In this document: positions 25,634 to 38,233 of the stretch, in pieces | Numbering within the stretch: the first letter of the stretch is position 1 | Layout: every line of letters begins with the position of its first letter | DNA from: Polyangiaceae bacterium | GTDB taxonomy: Bacteria; Myxococcota_A; Polyangia; Polyangiales; Polyangiaceae | NCBI GenBank assembly: GCA_023150915.1 | Contig: JAKLKA010000012.1 | Location: 1 to 64,000 of the forward strand | Length of the DNA stretch: 64,000 bases | Direction: 5' to 3' | Notes under the pieces: generated by a model | Told to the model about the DNA's origin: nothing | What the model saw: the letters and a program-made list of their open reading frames with translations, nothing else | Databases searched by the model: none | Program-made: the position numbers and the translations under genes

Positions 25634-27897
25634 GGGCGAGCCCTGAGACCGAGCGCGAGCTGACCCATCACATGACCCCCGGCGTCGCTCCACGGTGAGA
25701 GGCGAAGCGCCACGCCGGCGAACATCTGCTCGCCGAACTCGGCGCCAACTGCGAGCCCGCCACGCCCGGCCAGGTCGTCGTCGGCGGTGCTGAACGCGTG
25801 GGCGTCGCAGAGCGCGGTCATGCGCCAGAGGGCGTCTGCGTCCCAGCCCACGCCACCCAGCAAGAAGCCTTGCGCCTCGGGCGCCGGCCGGCGATCGACC
25901 GAGTATTCGAGGGGCGCGCGACCGCCCAGGTTCACCAGCCAGTGCAACCGATCGGCGAAGCCGCCTGCGGCGAAGCCGAGCCCGACGCGCGACCCCGGGC
26001 TGGTGCTGGTCATCGGCAGGCCAAGCTGAACCGCGGGGCCGAGCTCGACCTTCCCGGTGGTGATGGGACGCCAGCGCAGCGAAAGCCAGGCGCTGCCGTC
26101 GGCCGGTGCGCCGCCGAGCTCGCGGGTGGTGACCAGGCCGTCGAAGCCGAAGCTGCCGATGGCGCCGGCGGCGCGGGTCGCGAGCAGGCTACCCAGCTTC
26201 CCCCCCTCGGAATATCCCGTGGCGCTGACGGCAGCGCTGCTCTCGGCGGTGGGCGACCACCACGCCACGTTGGTCAGCGGCGAGGGCTGCACCAGGGCCG
26301 CGCTGGCGCCCAGCGTGCGGACGCGCGCGCGTTCGGACGGCCGCGCTGCGACGGGTGGAGAGGTGGGCGAGGTCTCGGCGAGCACGCGCCCGCGGGCGTC
26401 GACCACCTGCACGCGGGCCGGAGCGGCCGTGACGCCGTCGAAGCGCGCCACCCAGCGGGCACCGTCGGCCTTCAGCGGTTCGCGGTGCCACTTCCCCTGG
26501 TGCTCGAAGCGCGCGAAGGGCGCCATCCGACCGGCGACGTCCACGCCCTCGATCGACGACAGCTCGACCTGCACGGCGAGCACGCCCGGGAGCCAGCTGG
26601 CGTGGGCGACCGCCGTGGGCTCGCGATAGCGCAGCTGGTAGTGCGTGACCTGGGCGTCGCCCCGCGTGCGCAGCGCGAGGGACTTCGGGGCGGCGTGCAG
26701 CAGATCGATGCGCGGCGGCAGCTTGCCGAACGCCGAAGCGTCGAGGGACACCTCGAGCCCTTCCAGGGTGGAGACGACCAGCTCGGCGTAGGGGCTCACG
26801 TCGATCACGCCGGGCGCGATCGAACCCGAGCTGCCCTCCACCCGCGCGTCGACCAGCGCCACGCTTCGCGCGCCCGCGGCAAGGCCCAAGAAGTCGTCCT
26901 GATCGATGGCGCGCACCCGCAGGAAGTACGCGCCCGGCGGCAGGCGCTCGGCGCGGAACGCGCGCACGTCGGCCGGAACCTCTTCGCGCGCCACGAGCTC
27001 GGTGAACGCGGCGTCTTTCGCCAGCTCCACGCGGTAAAGCCGTGCTTTGTCGACCGCCTCCCACCCCGCCGTGAGCACGTTGGCCCCGGCGGCGCCGAGC
27101 TGCACACCCGCCGCGGTGGTGGCCAGCCACTTGGGCGCCGGCGGAAGTGGGCGCGGCGGCTCGGGCGGCTTGTTCTCGCTGAAGGCGGTGCCGTGCTGCG
27201 CGGGCACCTCGACCTTCTTGCCCGCCGACGCCACGCTGGCGTTGCCGTCGAACACGCTGACGGTGGCCCGCTTCTTCTGGGCGCGCACCGCGGTGTCGCG
27301 CGACTTGGCCGTGACCCGCCCGCCCTGCGTTGCCACGTCTATCGGTTTGCCCCGCAGGGCCGCGAGCCCGGCCTGCAGCTCGCCGCTGTCGAGCTCCACC
27401 GTGGGGGGGGTCTTGGTGACCGCGGTCTTCTTCGCCGTTCCGTAGATGATCACCAGGGTGTGCTCGGCCAAGAGCACACGCGTTCGATCGACGAACAGGA
27501 TGTCGGCTCGGGCTTTGTCGAGCGTGTTCACGCTGTGGTTCTTGTAGAGCGGCATGCCGGGCGCGGCCGCTTGCCAGCTGCCGCCGGGGGGTCGCGCCTT
27601 GACGTCGGGGTTCAAGCTGCGCAGGCGCGCGCTGGGCAGATCGGTGACCTGGGCGGGCACCACCAGAGTGAGCCCCTCGGGCAGCGGCTTGTCGGTGGCG
27701 CAGCTCAGCGAGTTGTAGCGCTCGAGCAGGGGCTTGTGCTTCGCCGCGCCATACAGCGCGCTGGCGATGTCGGCGCAGGTCTCTTTGTTCTTGGTGGTCC
27801 AGTGCAGCACGCGCTCCGGATAGCCCGGGGTGGCGTCTTCGGCCCGGGCGCTGCCAGCAGCCAGCACCAGAGCGAGCAGCAGGCGACGCTCACGCAT
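25630..27897 (-). CDS. FecR-domain secreted protein with LysM-like N-terminus
   Basis: 755 residues from ATG 27897, overlapping the cyclase stop by eight bases. Signal peptide LLLALVLAAGSARA. The N-terminal 70 mature residues resemble a LysM-type wall-binding unit (ETCADIASALYGAAKHKPL, LPEGLTLVVPAQ). A FecR-type region follows (ILFVDRTRVLLAEHTLVIIYG, ATVSVFDGNASVASAGKKVEV), then fibronectin-like strands and a C-terminal part with outer-membrane beta-barrel character (ELGPAVQLGLPM, MGQLALGLRARP). In myxobacteria such proteins often sit with cyclases and kinases. It may convey an envelope state to the cyclase/kinase pair; inference. Confidence 0.75.
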   Translation of the reverse strand: MRERRLLLALVLAAGSARAEDATPGYPERVLHWTTKNKETCADIASALYGAAKHKPLLERYNSLSCATDKPLPEGLTLVVPAQVTDLPSARLRSLNPDVKARPPGGSWQAAAPGMPLYKNHSVNTLDKARADILFVDRTRVLLAEHTLVIIYGTAKKTAVTKTPPTVELDSGELQAGLAALRGKPIDVATQGGRVTAKSRDTAVRAQKKRATVSVFDGNASVASAGKKVEVPAQHGTAFSENKPPEPPRPLPPAPKWLATTAAGVQLGAAGANVLTAGWEAVDKARLYRVELAKDAAFTELVAREEVPADVRAFRAERLPPGAYFLRVRAIDQDDFLGLAAGARSVALVDARVEGSSGSIAPGVIDVSPYAELVVSTLEGLEVSLDASAFGKLPPRIDLLHAAPKSLALRTRGDAQVTHYQLRYREPTAVAHASWLPGVLAVQVELSSIEGVDVAGRMAPFARFEHQGKWHREPLKADGARWVARFDGVTAAPARVQVVDARGRVLAETSPTSPPVAARPSERARVRTLGASAALVQPSPLTNVAWWSPTAESSAAVSATGYSEGGKLGSLLATRAAGAIGSFGFDGLVTTRELGGAPADGSAWLSLRWRPITTGKVELGPAVQLGLPMTSTSPGSRVGLGFAAGGFADRLHWLVNLGGRAPLEYSVDRRPAPEAQGFLLGGVGWDADALWRMTALCDAHAFSTADDDLAGRGGLAVGAEFGEQMFAGVALRLSPWSDAGGHVMGQLALGLRARP

Positions 27898-29656
27898 CGG
27901 ACACGTCCATTCCCAGCTCGAAGACCTCGGCCCTTGCCGCACGACCGGTGAGCTGGTGCGGACCGAGCGAGCGCAGCTCGAAGCCTTGCCCCGCGAGCTG
28001 GGCGGTGCGCTGGCCCACCAAGATCTGGTTCGGCTTGGCCACCGCTTCGAGGCGCGCGGCCACGTTCACCACGTCACCGACCACGGTGTACTCCATGCGC
28101 TTGTCGGAGCCGATGTTGCCCACGATGGCCTCGCCCGAGTTCACCCCGATGGCCAATCGCAGCTCGACGCCGTATTGCTCTTTCCAGCCCTGATTCGCGG
28201 TCTCTAGGAAGCGCAGCATGTCTTCGGCGGCCGCCAGCGCGCGCCGCGCGTGGTCCGGCGTGGCCACGGGCGCGCCCCACACCGCCATGATGCAGTCGCC
28301 CACGAACTTGTCGACGGTGCCGTGATGGCGGAAGACGACCTCGCTGAGCAGCGAGAACAGCTCGTTGAGCAGTGTGACCACTTCTTCGGCGGGGCGGCTC
28401 TCGGCCAGCGGGGTGAAGGCCACCACGTCGGCAAACACCACGGAGATCTCGGTGCGAGCCCCGCCCAGCGCCAGCGAGTGCTCGCCGCGCACGATGGCGT
28501 CGACCAGCTCTTTGCTCATGAAGCGGCTCAGGTCGCCGCGCAGCTTGGCCTGCTTCTCGATCTCGGCTTCGCCGGCCTCGAGGTCCCGCGCCATGGTGCC
28601 CATGCTGCGCGTCAGGTCGCCGATCTCGTCCTTGCGCGTCGACGTTGCCCCGACCTCGCGCCAGCGCCGCTCGCCGATCAGCGCCGCCTGCTTCGCCAGG
28701 AACAGCACCGGGCGGGTGACGCGATCGCCCGCCGCGAACCCCACCACCAGCGCGCCCAAGAGCGCAATGGCCAGCACCCAGGTGCTCTGGCGTTGCATGT
28801 CGAAGACCGTGGCGTACGCCACACGCTCGGGCCGCCACAGCGCCACGGCCCAGCCCAGCCCCTCGACGCTCTCGATGCCGCCCACGTACGCCACCGAGCC
28901 AGCACTGAACCCGCTGACCACGGCCACGCGCTCGGCCCAGCTGGCGCCCCGCGGGATCACGTTCCAGATCGGCAGCGTGCCGGCGTCACCCCCCGAGGCG
29001 AGGGTGTCGTCGCCGTGCGCCACGACCACCCGCCGCGCGCCGTCGACCACCAAGAACGTGACGCCGCCGCCGGTGAAGCGAGTCTCGGCCAGATCGCGCA
29101 GCTGATCGGCGACCGCACCCAGATCCGCGCGCACGGTGACGTAGCCGCTGGGCGCCTTGGGATCGGACTTTGCGATCGGCACCACCACCGTGCCCGTGCG
29201 GGGCCCGCTCATCGCGAACGAGACGCCGCGCTGATCGGCGACCTGCCGCGACTCGGCCGTGGAGCGCGGGGCCTCGCCCGATTCGGCGCCCTGCTTCTTC
29301 ACCACCAGGTCGACCCGGGCGCTGGGCACCTCGAAGCGGATGGCGTCGATGGTGGTGCGCGTGGCCACCACCGAGCGCACGGCGTCTTCGGCGCTGACGC
29401 CGGCGTCGGGTCGCGCCGCGGCCAGTGCCAGGGCCGTGGCCACCACCCGCGCGTCGTCTTCCACCGCGCGCACCCGCGCCACCACCGACGCCGCCACCTC
29501 GGCCAGCACCGACGCCTGCAGGTGCCGCTCGCTGGTCTCGACCGCGCCGCGGTTGATGCCGGTCAGGCGCAAGGCCACGGCCGCCGCCGGCAGCGCGGCG
29601 ATCAGCACCAGCAGCGCGGCGGCCTTGATGCGGATCGAGACGCGCAGCTCACTCAT
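27890..29656 (-). CDS. Membrane class III adenylate/guanylate cyclase with periplasmic sensor and HAMP
   Basis: 588 residues. Membrane helix at 10-30, periplasmic Cache-like sensor 31-290, second helix 291-309, HAMP-like linker to about 365, catalytic domain 395-565. Metal-binding Asp residues lie in VVFADVVAFT (Asp410) and VGDCIMAVWG (Asp454); the purine and transition-state segment KRMEYTVVGDVVNVAARLE keeps the Thr, Asn and Arg typical of active bacterial adenylate cyclases. Start ATG overlaps the OmpA stop by eight bases. Product is probably cAMP; a CRP-like palindrome is present at 10111. Confidence 0.9.
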   Translation of the reverse strand: MSELRVSIRIKAAALLVLIAALPAAAVALRLTGINRGAVETSERHLQASVLAEVAASVVARVRAVEDDARVVATALALAAARPDAGVSAEDAVRSVVATRTTIDAIRFEVPSARVDLVVKKQGAESGEAPRSTAESRQVADQRGVSFAMSGPRTGTVVVPIAKSDPKAPSGYVTVRADLGAVADQLRDLAETRFTGGGVTFLVVDGARRVVVAHGDDTLASGGDAGTLPIWNVIPRGASWAERVAVVSGFSAGSVAYVGGIESVEGLGWAVALWRPERVAYATVFDMQRQSTWVLAIALLGALVVGFAAGDRVTRPVLFLAKQAALIGERRWREVGATSTRKDEIGDLTRSMGTMARDLEAGEAEIEKQAKLRGDLSRFMSKELVDAIVRGEHSLALGGARTEISVVFADVVAFTPLAESRPAEEVVTLLNELFSLLSEVVFRHHGTVDKFVGDCIMAVWGAPVATPDHARRALAAAEDMLRFLETANQGWKEQYGVELRLAIGVNSGEAIVGNIGSDKRMEYTVVGDVVNVAARLEAVAKPNQILVGQRTAQLAGQGFELRSLGPHQLTGRAARAEVFELGMDVSDA

Positions 29657-31310
29657 CGACGGCCCCGTCTTTCCAGCCCCGGGGCCCGAGCTCGGTCTTC
29701 TTCAGGATCTGGAACTCGACGCGGCGGTTCTTGGCGCGCCCTTCGGCGGTCTTGGTGTCGGCAATGGGACGGCGCGGGCCGAAGCCGCGCGCCTCGAGCC
29801 GGCGCTCGTCGACGCCCCGCGCCACCAGCCAGCGCACCACCGCGATGGCCCGGCGGCGTGAGAGCGCCAGGTTGGCCTTCTCTTGGCCGACATTGTCGGT
29901 GTGCCCGTCGACGGCAACGCGCGCGATCTCTGGGTGCTGCTCCAGCACGGCCGCGACCTGTTCGAGCACCGCCGAGCTCTCGGGCGCGAGCACGTCGCGG
30001 CCGGTCGCGAAGTTGACCTGATCGGTGATCACGATCTGCTGGCCGACCACGCGCACCGCCACGGGGCAGCCCTGGGTCTTGGCTTCGCCCTTCTCGTCGG
30101 GGCAAGCGTCGGTGGCGTCGCTGATGCCGTCACCGTCGCGATCGGGCGGGCAGCCGTGCAGCTTTGGATCGGCGCTGGCCACCCCAGGCAGGGTCGGGCA
30201 GGCGTCCGCCGCATCGGCGACGCCGTCGGCGTCGAGATCGCGCGGACAGCCCGGCCGCGGCGCGTCGGGATCGCCTGCCCGGTCGGGACACTGATCCCGT
30301 GCGTCGCTCACGCCGTCGCGATCGCGATCGGATTCGGGTGCTGGGGAAACCGCGGGGGGCTCGGTCGAAGCGCCGGTTGCCGCGCCGCTGCCCCGAGCAG
30401 CGCCGCGCCGCTCGGCGTGCGCCAGCTCGAAGCTGGCCCCAAGCCCGACGATCACCCGAAACGCAGGCGTGCCTGCGCCGCGCCCGATGCCGGGGCCCGC
30501 GCCGACGAAGGCCGAGACCGGCGACAGCGCGAACTTCGCCGAGGCCAGCGCTTCGAGGTGCGTGGTGTTGCGCCCGAACCAGCCCGCGCCGGCGTCCATG
30601 CCCGTGGCGCCGATCAGCTCGGCGCCCAGCTGCGCCCGCCCCAGGCGGTAGCCAAGACCGAACGACCCCAGCGCTTCGCTGCCGAACACCCCCGCGTAGA
30701 CAGCGTCGGCCTCGCGGTGCCGCGCGCCGACGTGCAGGCGCCAGAAGAAGCGGTCGTAGTCGCTGCCGAAGACCACCCCTGCGCCCGCGCGGGTGGTGGG
30801 CGAACCTGCGTAGCGCCCGGTGGCCGTGGGAAACCAGACGGTGGTGGTGAACGCGGCCCCGGGGATGTGGTCGCGCGGGGCGAGCAGCGCAAGGCGCGAC
30901 GACAGCCGCAGATCGCCCACGTCGGACCCGCTCGGCCCGCCGAGCTCGAACGAGCCTGCGCGGCCCGTGTCGCCGCCCTGACTCAGCACGCTGGGCAGCG
31001 CTGCGTCGATGACGAACGCGTGCGAGAGCGCCAGCGAGGCCTGCAGGTGACCGACCAGCTGGTGATCCACCAGCACGGTGCGCTGCGAATCCATGGCCAG
31101 CACCAGCGGCTGGTGCGCGTACGAGAGCACCGCCGCCAGGCTGAGCCGACGCGCGCCGCGGGCGTCGACGTCGGGCGTGGACAAGAGCGCGTCGCCGGCC
31201 GGCACCGGCTCGAACCGATCGAGCGCGACCTCGGGATCGGCGTGCGCGCGCGTCGCGGTCGCCAGCGCGACCGAAGCTGCGAGGACCAGGTGCAGCGCGT
31301 GGAGCCGCAA
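29649..31310 (-). CDS. OmpA-family outer membrane protein with TSP3-type linker
   Basis: 553 residues if started at TTG 31310, which gives a good signal peptide (LHLVLAASVALATATRAHA); the track's upstream start would run through the divergent activator gene. An N-terminal beta-barrel-like region (to about residue 340), three short Asp repeats (DRDRDGVSDARDQCPD, DLDADGVADAADACP, DRDGDGISDATDACP) and a C-terminal OmpA peptidoglycan-binding domain (VAVDGHTDNVGQEKANLALS, RRVEFQILKK). It is a paralog of the protein at 35779. First gene of the cyclase operon and only 20 bases from the divergent sigma-54 activator. Confidence 0.83.
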   Translation of the reverse strand: MRLHALHLVLAASVALATATRAHADPEVALDRFEPVPAGDALLSTPDVDARGARRLSLAAVLSYAHQPLVLAMDSQRTVLVDHQLVGHLQASLALSHAFVIDAALPSVLSQGGDTGRAGSFELGGPSGSDVGDLRLSSRLALLAPRDHIPGAAFTTTVWFPTATGRYAGSPTTRAGAGVVFGSDYDRFFWRLHVGARHREADAVYAGVFGSEALGSFGLGYRLGRAQLGAELIGATGMDAGAGWFGRNTTHLEALASAKFALSPVSAFVGAGPGIGRGAGTPAFRVIVGLGASFELAHAERRGAARGSGAATGASTEPPAVSPAPESDRDRDGVSDARDQCPDRAGDPDAPRPGCPRDLDADGVADAADACPTLPGVASADPKLHGCPPDRDGDGISDATDACPDEKGEAKTQGCPVAVRVVGQQIVITDQVNFATGRDVLAPESSAVLEQVAAVLEQHPEIARVAVDGHTDNVGQEKANLALSRRRAIAVVRWLVARGVDERRLEARGFGPRRPIADTKTAEGRAKNRRVEFQILKKTELGPRGWKDGAVDE

Positions 31311-31330
31311 GGCCGTGGTATACCCGCCCG

Positions 31331-32656
31331 GTGCCGTCGATCGCAACGTCGCCCATCTCGCTGGGGCAGTCGCGCGTGCCGGTCCGCACGCTGGCGATCG
31401 AGGTGGTCTCGGGCCCCGGGGCCGGGCTGCGGGCCGAGGCCGACAGCGAACGGATGACGCTGGGGACGGCCGCGGGCAACACCGTGGTGCTGACGGATCC
31501 CACCGTTTCACGTTTTCACCTCGAGCTGGCCCGCACCGAGGGCGGGGTCGAGGTCACCGACCTCGAGTCGACCAACGGGACGTTCGCCGGGGCGCTGCGG
31601 CTCAGCCGCGCCGTGGTGCCGCCCGAGACCCAGCTCACGCTGGGGCGCAGCGTGTTGCGGGTGTTCGACGGCGCCGGAACCACGGTCGAGGTGCACGAGG
31701 GCGATCGCGTCGGCGACCTCTTGGGCGCCAGCCCCTCGATGCGCCGGCTGATGGCCCAGGTCACGCGGGTGGCCGGTGTGCCGGTCCCGGTGCTGTTGAT
31801 CGGCGAGTCGGGCACCGGCAAAGAGCTGGTGGCCCGCGCGCTGCACGAGCACAGCCCGCGCAAGGGCGGGCCGCTGGTGGTGGTGGACTCGGGCGCGCTG
31901 GCGCCCGGCGTGGTGATGAGCGAGCTGTTCGGGCACGAGCGCGGGTCGTTCACCGGCGCCGACCGCACCCACATCGGCGCGTTCGAGCGGGCCCACGGCG
32001 GCACGCTGTTCCTGGACGAGATCGGTGAGCTGCCGGCCGAGCTGCAACCGCAGCTGCTCGGCGCGCTCGAGCGCCGTCAATTCCGGCGCGTGGGCGGGCA
32101 GGCCGACATCAACGTGGACGTGCGCGTGATCGCCGCCACCAATCGTGATCTTCGGGCCGAGGTGAACTCGGGGAAGTTCCGGCTCGACCTCTACCATCGG
32201 TTGGCAGTGGTCGAGATGCGCCTTCCGCCCCTGCGCGAGCGCGTCGAAGACATCCCGCTCTTGGTGCGCCACTTCTTGACCGAGTGCGGCCACGACGGCC
32301 CGACCGAAGCGGTGATTTCTCAGACCGAGCTGGACGCCCTCTGCACCTATCGCTGGCCGGGCAACATCCGCGAGCTGCGCAACTGGGTCGAGGCAACGGT
32401 GGCCATGGGCGAGACCCCGGCGCTCTCGGACGACGGCAAGCCCAGCGCGCGCGCCGACGGCGAGACCGACGCGCACCTGGCGCTGCCCTACAAAGACGCG
32501 CGCAACACGGTGCTCGAGCGCTTCGAGCACAAGTACCTGTCGCGGCTGATTGCCCAGACGGAAGGCAACGTCAGCGAGGCCGCTCGCCGCGCGAAGATGG
32601 ACCGCAGCTATCTGATCAAGCTCTTGCAACGCCATGGGCTGCGCGGCGAGGGCTGA
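31331..32656 (+). CDS. FHA-domain sigma-54-dependent transcriptional activator
   Basis: 441 residues from GTG 31331 (GTG 31376 is possible). The FHA domain (about residues 20-110; [20 protein letters not shown]) reads phosphothreonine signals. The AAA+ domain follows with Walker [15 protein letters not shown], the sigma-54 contact loop GSFTGAD, Walker [13 protein letters not shown] and arginine-finger region. The C-terminal Fis-type helix-turn-helix is [20 protein letters not shown]. Ser/Thr kinases encoded nearby are plausible partners. A sigma-54 promoter candidate lies upstream of the OmpA gene at 37512, which this regulator may control. Confidence 0.92.
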   Translation: MPSIATSPISLGQSRVPVRTLAIEVVSGPGAGLRAEADSERMTLGTAAGNTVVLTDPTVSRFHLELARTEGGVEVTDLESTNGTFAGALRLSRAVVPPETQLTLGRSVLRVFDGAGTTVEVHEGDRVGDLLGASPSMRRLMAQVTRVAGVPVPVLLIGESGTGKELVARALHEHSPRKGGPLVVVDSGALAPGVVMSELFGHERGSFTGADRTHIGAFERAHGGTLFLDEIGELPAELQPQLLGALERRQFRRVGGQADINVDVRVIAATNRDLRAEVNSGKFRLDLYHRLAVVEMRLPPLRERVEDIPLLVRHFLTECGHDGPTEAVISQTELDALCTYRWPGNIRELRNWVEATVAMGETPALSDDGKPSARADGETDAHLALPYKDARNTVLERFEHKYLSRLIAQTEGNVSEAARRAKMDRSYLIKLLQRHGLRGEG

Positions 32657-32677
32657 GCCCCCGCCGCTCTCGGTGGC

Positions 32678-35764
<3,087 letters not shown>

Positions 35765-35778
35765 GGTCGTCCTCTTCG

Positions 35779-37512
35779 TCACTTCGTCTTGACCGTGGTC
35801 GAACCCTCGTTCGACTGGATGTGGAACTCGACTCGGCGGTTCTTCTGCCGGCCTTCTTCGGTGTCGTTGGTGTCGAGCGGGCGCTCGAGCCCGAACCCGA
35901 CCGACGACAGGCGCTTCTGATCGATGCCCTTGTCGGTCAGCCACTTGACCACGCTGGCAGCGCGCCGCTTGCTCAAGTCCTTGTTGTAGCCCTTGCCGCC
36001 GCGGTTGTCGGTGTGACCCTCGACGCTGACTTTGGTGATCTCGGGGTGGGCCTTCAAGATCTCGAGGACGGCGCCGAGCACGGCGTCGCTGGCGGGCAGG
36101 ATCTTGGCGCTCTTGGTGGCGAACTGCACCTGCTCGATGATCTTGATCTGGCCCGCGTCGATCTGGGCCTTCGGGCAGCCGTGCTTCTTGGGATCGGGAT
36201 CGGCGACCCCGGCCTTGTCGGGACAGGCATCTTCGGCGTCCACGATGCCGTCGCCGTCGGTGTCCTTGGACGGCGGGCAGCCGTGCTTCGCCGGGTCCAC
36301 GTGGGACACGCCCTTCTCCTTCGGGCAGGCGTCCACGTCGTCGGTGATGCCGTCGCCGTCGGTGTCCTTTGGCGCCGGGCAGCCGTGCTTCTTGGGGTCG
36401 TCACTCTTCACGCCCGGCTCTTCGGGGCAGGCGTCGTCGGCGTCCACGATGCCGTCGTGGTCCCGATCGGACGGCGCAGCCGCGGGCGGGCAACCGTTGG
36501 TCTTCGGATCGTCGGTGCGCACGCCGGGCGTGTCCGGGCAGGCGTCGTCGGCGTCCACGATACCGTCCTTGTCGCGGTCCGAGGGCGCTGCGGGCTTTTC
36601 GACCGCCGGGAACCACTCGACGCTGGCCAAGACGCGCACCGCCGGCGCGCCCACGCCGCGGGTGAGCCCGGGCCCCACCGCCGCGCCCACGCGCCAGTCG
36701 GGGGTCACCGCGTATTTGCCCCCGATCACCACCTCGAGGGGCGTCGTGCGCTTCTTGAACGCGCCGTCCCCGCCGTCGCTCACCACCGTGGAGCCGAACA
36801 CCTCGGGCCCCACGATCAGCTTCTTGTCCAGGGCGCGCAGGCCCACCGCGGCCGAGAAGGTCAGCTCGCTGCCGAACGCATCGCCGCCCAGGTTGTCGCC
36901 CTTGGCGCGATAGTTGAAGCCGGTCTGGGCGGCGTAGGCCAGATCGCCCAGGTCACCGGCCAGCATCAAGCGTGGCCGGATCCGTACCTTGCCGTCGCTG
37001 GCGAACGCCTTGTCGTTGCCGACGGGGATGAAGCCCTGCACGCCGAACGCCAGCGTCGCCGCGCCACCGTACTCGCCGAGCATGCGCACGTCGGCGCTGA
37101 GCCGCGGATCGCCGATGCCGGCCTTGTCGCTGCTCGAGAACGAGCTGTTCGCGACGTTCGTCCCCTCGCCCTTGCTGTACGCAAGGAGCGGCAGGTTCGC
37201 GCCGAGGCGCAGGCGATCGAACAGCACCACCGCGCCGCCCAGGTGAACGAAGAGCTGGTGCTCGACCACGGCGGCTTGCTCGTCACCGTTCGCGTCGTAC
37301 CAGACCAGCGGCTTGTAGGCGTAGTCGCCGATGGCGCCGAGCGCGAAGCGACCGTTGCCCCGCAGGTCGAGGGACTCGTTGGCGAACCAGTCGCTGCCCC
37401 GCTCCGAGGGTTCGTAGCGATCGAGCGCGAAGCCGCCTTCGTCGGCGGCGAGCGCGGGGGCGGCGAACGAGAGCGTGAGCGCGGAGAGCGTCAGGGTAGA
37501 GAGAAGTCGCAT
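35779..37512 (-). CDS. OmpA-family outer membrane protein with TSP3-type repeats
   Basis: 577 residues from ATG 37512; upstream track residues are shadow. Signal peptide LTLSALTLSFAAPALA. An N-terminal barrel-like part similar to the protein at 29649 (shared LDR.EP, YAYKPLV, VEHQLFVHLGGAV), five short Asp repeats each ending KKHGCP or similar, and an OmpA domain (VSVEGHTDNRGGKGYNKDLS, RRVEFHIQSNE). A strong sigma-54 -24/-12 element gives an 18-base leader. Likely anchors the outer membrane to peptidoglycan and may export or hold the following MYXO-CTERM protein. Confidence 0.85.
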   Translation of the reverse strand: MRLLSTLTLSALTLSFAAPALAADEGGFALDRYEPSERGSDWFANESLDLRGNGRFALGAIGDYAYKPLVWYDANGDEQAAVVEHQLFVHLGGAVVLFDRLRLGANLPLLAYSKGEGTNVANSSFSSSDKAGIGDPRLSADVRMLGEYGGAATLAFGVQGFIPVGNDKAFASDGKVRIRPRLMLAGDLGDLAYAAQTGFNYRAKGDNLGGDAFGSELTFSAAVGLRALDKKLIVGPEVFGSTVVSDGGDGAFKKRTTPLEVVIGGKYAVTPDWRVGAAVGPGLTRGVGAPAVRVLASVEWFPAVEKPAAPSDRDKDGIVDADDACPDTPGVRTDDPKTNGCPPAAAPSDRDHDGIVDADDACPEEPGVKSDDPKKHGCPAPKDTDGDGITDDVDACPKEKGVSHVDPAKHGCPPSKDTDGDGIVDAEDACPDKAGVADPDPKKHGCPKAQIDAGQIKIIEQVQFATKSAKILPASDAVLGAVLEILKAHPEITKVSVEGHTDNRGGKGYNKDLSKRRAASVVKWLTDKGIDQKRLSSVGFGLERPLDTNDTEEGRQKNRRVEFHIQSNEGSTTVKTK

Positions 37513-37540
37513 GTGGATCACCCGGTGGTCGGCGCATCGG

Positions 37541-37556
37541 AGCAACCGGCGTGCCG
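37541..37556 (-). promoter_or_regulatory. Sigma-54 -24/-12 promoter candidate for the OmpA/DUF11 operon
   Basis: CGGCACGCCGGTTGCT on the minus strand matches TGGCACGNNNNTTGCW at 15 of 16 positions with the required ten-base GG-GC spacing. Predicted start near 37530. A tandem CCTGCAG pair at 37636-37649 lies about 110 bases upstream and could be an activator site. Confidence 0.65.
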
Positions 37557-37700
37557 ATGCGTAGAGCGCGCGGAAGCATGCGTCATCTGGGCGCCGAAGT
37601 GCAGGCTCTAGACCGCAGTCCGGTCCCGATTGTCGCCTGCAGCCTGCAGCGGGCGGGCGGCCCCCCGCCCCGGGGCTCCGGCCCGAGCGCCCGGGGGAAT

Positions 37701-37734
37701 CGTATATACAGCGAGGACAGTTGACGTATATACA
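37701..37734. promoter_or_regulatory. Twin GTATATAC operator-like repeats
   Basis: CGTATATACA occurs at 37701-37710 and again at 37725-37734, 24 bases apart; the inner GTATATAC is a perfect palindrome. The second copy overlaps a TTGACG -35-like hexamer at 37721. Spacing by about two helical turns suits dimers of the ribbon-helix-helix-type protein encoded at 38230. Confidence 0.5.
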
Positions 37735-37756
37735 CTTCGCGGCGTAGCCTCGTAGG

Positions 37757-38233
37757 GTGCTGAGCGAAGTCGCTGCGTTGCTCGACGCATGGATCATCGA
37801 CCAGAACGTGGGGCTCCGGCGCGAAGGGCTACCCACCTACCAGCCCTGCCAGATCCAGGTGCTGGGTCAAACCGCGCTGCTCGAGGCGGGGCTGGCTCTG
37901 CAACTGGTTGCCACGAAGGACGTGGACGTTCGGGCGAACTACGAGCAGGCGGTGGAGGCCGAGTTCCACCGCCTGCTGCGCGCACGGGGGCGGGAGCTCG
38001 ACCCGGTTGGACACGAGGCATGGATGCCCAAGGAAACGACGTATGCGCCGCTCTATGCGGGACGGTTCGTCACGCTGCTGCTCGCGGACGCCGATGCCGT
38101 GCTCGTCTCCAAGGCGCTGAAGGCGCCCGCGAAGAACCGCTCCCTGCTCACCGAATACCTGGCCAAGGGCGCTTCGCCGCGGTTCCTGCAGCTGTCCAAG
38201 CGCTACGGTATCGACCTGGAGCAGTTCGTTTGA
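37757..38233 (+). CDS. Nucleotidyltransferase-like protein (DUF6036-like), possible toxin
   Basis: 158 residues, GTG start. The segment LGQTALLEAGLALQLVATKDVDV resembles the sugar-like GG-x-AL and T-x-D-x-D pattern of AbiEii/DUF6036 nucleotidyltransferases, but the Gly pair is not perfect. The C-terminus (ADAVLVSKALKAPAKNRSLL) matches the usual 'KLLA.R.KD' region only loosely. A possible TAGCCT -10 ends seven bases before the GTG, so the mRNA may be leaderless. Overlaps the next gene as TTGA. Assignment is tentative. Confidence 0.5.
   Translation: MLSEVAALLDAWIIDQNVGLRREGLPTYQPCQIQVLGQTALLEAGLALQLVATKDVDVRANYEQAVEAEFHRLLRARGRELDPVGHEAWMPKETTYAPLYAGRFVTLLLADADAVLVSKALKAPAKNRSLLTEYLAKGASPRFLQLSKRYGIDLEQFV

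Noticed and set aside
31368-31385. CGGCACG ... TGC sequence upstream of the OmpA gene at 31310
   Set aside because: GG and GC are 11 bases apart, a spacing sigma-54 does not tolerate.
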